From: Aquimarina sp.
Lineage (GTDB): Bacteria > Bacteroidota > Bacteroidia > Flavobacteriales > Flavobacteriaceae
Direction: 5' to 3'
Assembly (NCBI GenBank): GCA_011524575.1
Contig: WTKB01000088.1
Location: forward strand, 1 to 7,408
DNA: 7,408 nucleotides
The position numbers and the translations under genes are program-made. This document shows positions 5,819-7,408 of the stretch, piece by piece; position 1 is the first letter of the stretch, and each line of letters starts with the position of its first letter. The notes beneath the pieces are model-generated. The model searched no databases. It was not told the origin of the DNA and saw only the letters and a list, made by a program, of their open reading frames with translations.

Positions 5819-6936
5819 TGAATGCTAACTCAACAACAACATCTACAGGAAATAAAAAATCAGAATCTCAACAAAGCTCAAAAAATTCATTAGAAAATAA
5901 ACCCAATATGTACGCTTATGCTACTGCATTTTATTTGAGTAGCATTTATTGTGGATTACTTAGTCTTTTACTATATAGTTATAATATACTAGAATGGAAC
6001 GTAGTTCTTTTCTCATTTATTGGTATTTATACCTTATCGTTTTTAATGTTTCAATACCGATTGAAAAAGTTTGTTATTTATAAAATCAATACGATATATA
6101 AAGAACTAGATATCATAGAAAAGAGAGTTAAGCCTAAAAATCCAATTACAGATGACATGACAACCTTTATCAATGAAGTCAAAGAATATGCTAAAGTTCG
6201 TAAAACTGAAATTGAAATCTTAAAAGGTAGAGATGCTTATCGGAAAGAATTTCTAGGAAATGTATCACACGAACTAAAAACACCACTATTTACTATACAA
6301 GGTTATATCCTTACGCTTTTAGATGGAGCAAAAGACAAGCCTGAACTCTGTACTAAATACTTAAAAAGAGCAAGTAAAGGAGTAGATCGTTTAAGTTTTA
6401 TTATTCAAGATTTAGACTTAATTACTAAACTTGAAGTTGGAGACCTTATCTTAAACAATGAAGAATTTAATATTATAGAACTTATTAAAAATGTATTTGA
6501 ACTTTTAGAAATCAAAGCTTCTAAAAAAAATATTGCTCTTGAATTTGATATGAGTTATTCAGATGTATACGTCTATGCTGATAAAGAGCGTATTCGACAA
6601 GTAGTTACGAACCTTATAGAAAATTCTATAAAATACGGCAATGAAGACGGAACCACTGAAGTTAGTATAGAGCAACTTGTTGATGAAAAAATTATGGTTC
6701 GTGTAACAGATAATGGAGAAGGGATTACAAAGCAACATTTACCTAGACTCTTTGAACGCTTTTATAGAGTAAGTGCTAGTAGGTCTCGTAACGAAGGAGG
6801 ATCTGGATTAGGGCTTTCTATTGTAAAACATATTATAGAAGCTCATAACGAACATATCTATGTAGAAAGTACTCCTAATATGGGTAGTGAATTTTCATTT
6901 ACATTAGAAAAATTAAATAGTTCTACGAAAAATTAA
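5818..6936 (+). CDS. Sensor histidine kinase (PhoR-like), partner of the upstream regulator
   Basis: This 372-residue inner-membrane kinase should phosphorylate the regulator encoded just before it. Two membrane helices (about 36-55 and 61-79) are separated by only a few residues, so there is no extracellular sensor domain; that is also the case for PhoR. A helical linker (80-137) leads to the HisKA domain, with phospho-acceptor H151 in GNVSHELKTP. The HATPase_c domain is complete: N box with N265 and N269, G1 box DNGEGI (298-303), F box FERFYR (312-317) and G2 box GGSGLGLSIVKHII (327-340). I see no HAMP or PAS domain. The first 30 residues are rich in Ser, Thr, Asn and Gln and look disordered. 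An alternative ATG at residue 31 (5908) would remove them, but the TAATG overlap with the regulator favours 5818. The kinase class is certain; the phosphate signal is inferred from layout and neighbourhood. Confidence 0.9.
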   Translation: MNANSTTTSTGNKKSESQQSSKNSLENKPNMYAYATAFYLSSIYCGLLSLLLYSYNILEWNVVLFSFIGIYTLSFLMFQYRLKKFVIYKINTIYKELDIIEKRVKPKNPITDDMTTFINEVKEYAKVRKTEIEILKGRDAYRKEFLGNVSHELKTPLFTIQGYILTLLDGAKDKPELCTKYLKRASKGVDRLSFIIQDLDLITKLEVGDLILNNEEFNIIELIKNVFELLEIKASKKNIALEFDMSYSDVYVYADKERIRQVVTNLIENSIKYGNEDGTTEVSIEQLVDEKIMVRVTDNGEGITKQHLPRLFERFYRVSASRSRNEGGSGLGLSIVKHIIEAHNEHIYVESTPNMGSEFSFTLEKLNSSTKN

Positions 6937-6984
6937 GACGATCAATCATGTATTAAAATTATACTAATACTAATTTAATTTTTG

Positions 6985-7078
6985 AGAGCTTACTTAAACA
7001 GGCTCTAAAATTTCATATAACAAATTGAAATATTTTTTCCTTATACTCATTCAAAAAAAGAAACTATTTTAGTATATT
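6985..7078 (+). repeat. Composite intergenic repeat between kinase gene and tatA
   Basis: The left end AGCTTACTTAAAC (6987-6999) is two mismatches from the AGCTTGTTTAAAC core. It is part of a hairpin AGAGC ... GCTCT (6985-6989 / 7002-7006) that lacks a T run. The right end (7021-7078) matches 5001-5063. The element starts about 50 nt after the kinase stop in the gene's own orientation. It appears to be a shorter version of the element at 4870-5063, with the middle missing. Confidence 0.45.
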
Positions 7079-7153
7079 AATTTTTGATACTAATTGTTAG
7101 TAAATTTAAATAATACTAAAAGACTCGTCTTCTTTAACTTTAAACATTATAAT

Positions 7154-7381
7154 ATGACTCTATTTATTATATTTCACGGCTTTATAGGAGCTCCACAAGT
7201 TATTTTAATCTTAGCTGCAATCTTGTTGTTATTCGGTGGGCGTAAAATCCCAGAATTAATGAAAGGACTTGGTAGTGGAATTAAAGAATTTAAAAAAGCT
7301 ACTAAGGAAGATGAAAAAGGAAGTGAAACTGTAGAGGAGGAAAAAGAAAACCCAAAAATAGAAAATAAAAAAGACCAATAA
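7154..7381 (+). CDS. tatA: Sec-independent protein translocase component TatA
   Basis: TatA forms the membrane-permeabilising part of the twin-arginine translocation machinery, which exports folded proteins across the inner membrane together with TatC. This 75-residue protein has the standard order: a short N-terminus, one membrane helix (about 14-27), the FGGRKIPEL hinge (27-35), an amphipathic helix ending GIKEFKKA (42-49), and an acidic/basic disordered tail (50-75). I chose ATG 7154-7156. An in-frame TTG at 7094 would add 20 residues that TatA proteins do not have and would push the helix away from the N-terminus. TatB would be longer and differ in the hinge, so TatA is the better call. 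No tatC is seen, but only 27 nt follow. The gene is 217 nt from the kinase stop and probably has its own promoter, which I could not define. A perfect palindrome, AGGATATATATCCT, follows the stop. Confidence 0.92.
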   Translation: MTLFIIFHGFIGAPQVILILAAILLLFGGRKIPELMKGLGSGIKEFKKATKEDEKGSETVEEEKENPKIENKKDQ

Positions 7382-7385
7382 ATAG

Positions 7386-7399
7386 AGGATATATATCCT
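7386..7399. other. 14-bp palindrome just after tatA
   Basis: AGGATATATATCCT is perfectly symmetrical and starts five bases after the tatA stop. As RNA it could form a 5-bp stem with an ATAT loop. No T run follows within the window, so a terminator role is unproven; it may equally be a regulatory site for whatever lies beyond the edge. Confidence 0.3.
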
Positions 7400-7408
7400 A
7401 AACTTAGA

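Noticed and set aside
7094..7153. TTG start giving a 95-residue TatA
   Set aside because: TatA needs its membrane helix near the N-terminus; the added 20 residues are polar and atypical, and an ATG lies at the expected place.

Overview
The window looks like a piece of a marine-type Flavobacteriaceae (Bacteroidota) chromosome. It is very AT-rich. The coding regions lack Shine-Dalgarno-like leaders. Two promoters carry Bacteroidota-type -7 boxes (TAnnTTTG or one mismatch). The proteins are typical of the group: secreted proteins with an 'Ala-Gln' signal-peptide end, a carboxypeptidase-regulatory-like domain, a YwqK/MORN-like repeat protein, and a PiT phosphate transporter with a long C-terminal helical domain. 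The assignment rests on these traits, not on a database search.

Layout. The left part (1-2159) is read on the minus strand: a LysE-family membrane exporter (71-691), a gene-free stretch of 524 bp with repeat copies (692-1215), a small secreted CarboxypepD_reg-like protein (1216-1575), a perfect 64-nt palindromic terminator (1675-1738) and a small secreted YwqK-like repeat protein (1797-2159). A 308-bp divergent regulatory region follows. The right part (2468-7408) is read on the plus strand: a PiT-type phosphate transporter fused to a PhoU-like domain (2468-4858), an OmpR/PhoB-type response regulator overlapping by one base with its sensor kinase (5132-6936), and tatA (7154-7381).

How the genes may work together. 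The most coherent reading is phosphate homeostasis. The transporter gene and the CarboxypepD_reg-like gene each carry, on their own coding strand, two TTAACAT-like half-sites with start points 11 bp apart. Each pair is followed by exactly 20 nt, then a -7 box, then 26 nt to the ATG. The 11-bp period matches the known spacing of PhoB half-sites in proteobacteria, and a PhoB/PhoR-like pair is encoded downstream. A third, similar block lies upstream in the divergent region. That the local regulator acts on these sites is inference.

A second signal is a degenerate intergenic repeat whose core reads AGCTTGTTTAAAC. Four copies lie just 3' of stop codons (LysE, CarboxypepD_reg, PiT and kinase genes), each in the same orientation relative to the upstream gene; a fifth copy makes an inverted pair with one of these. 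I found no tRNA, rRNA, CRISPR array, IS element or broken gene.
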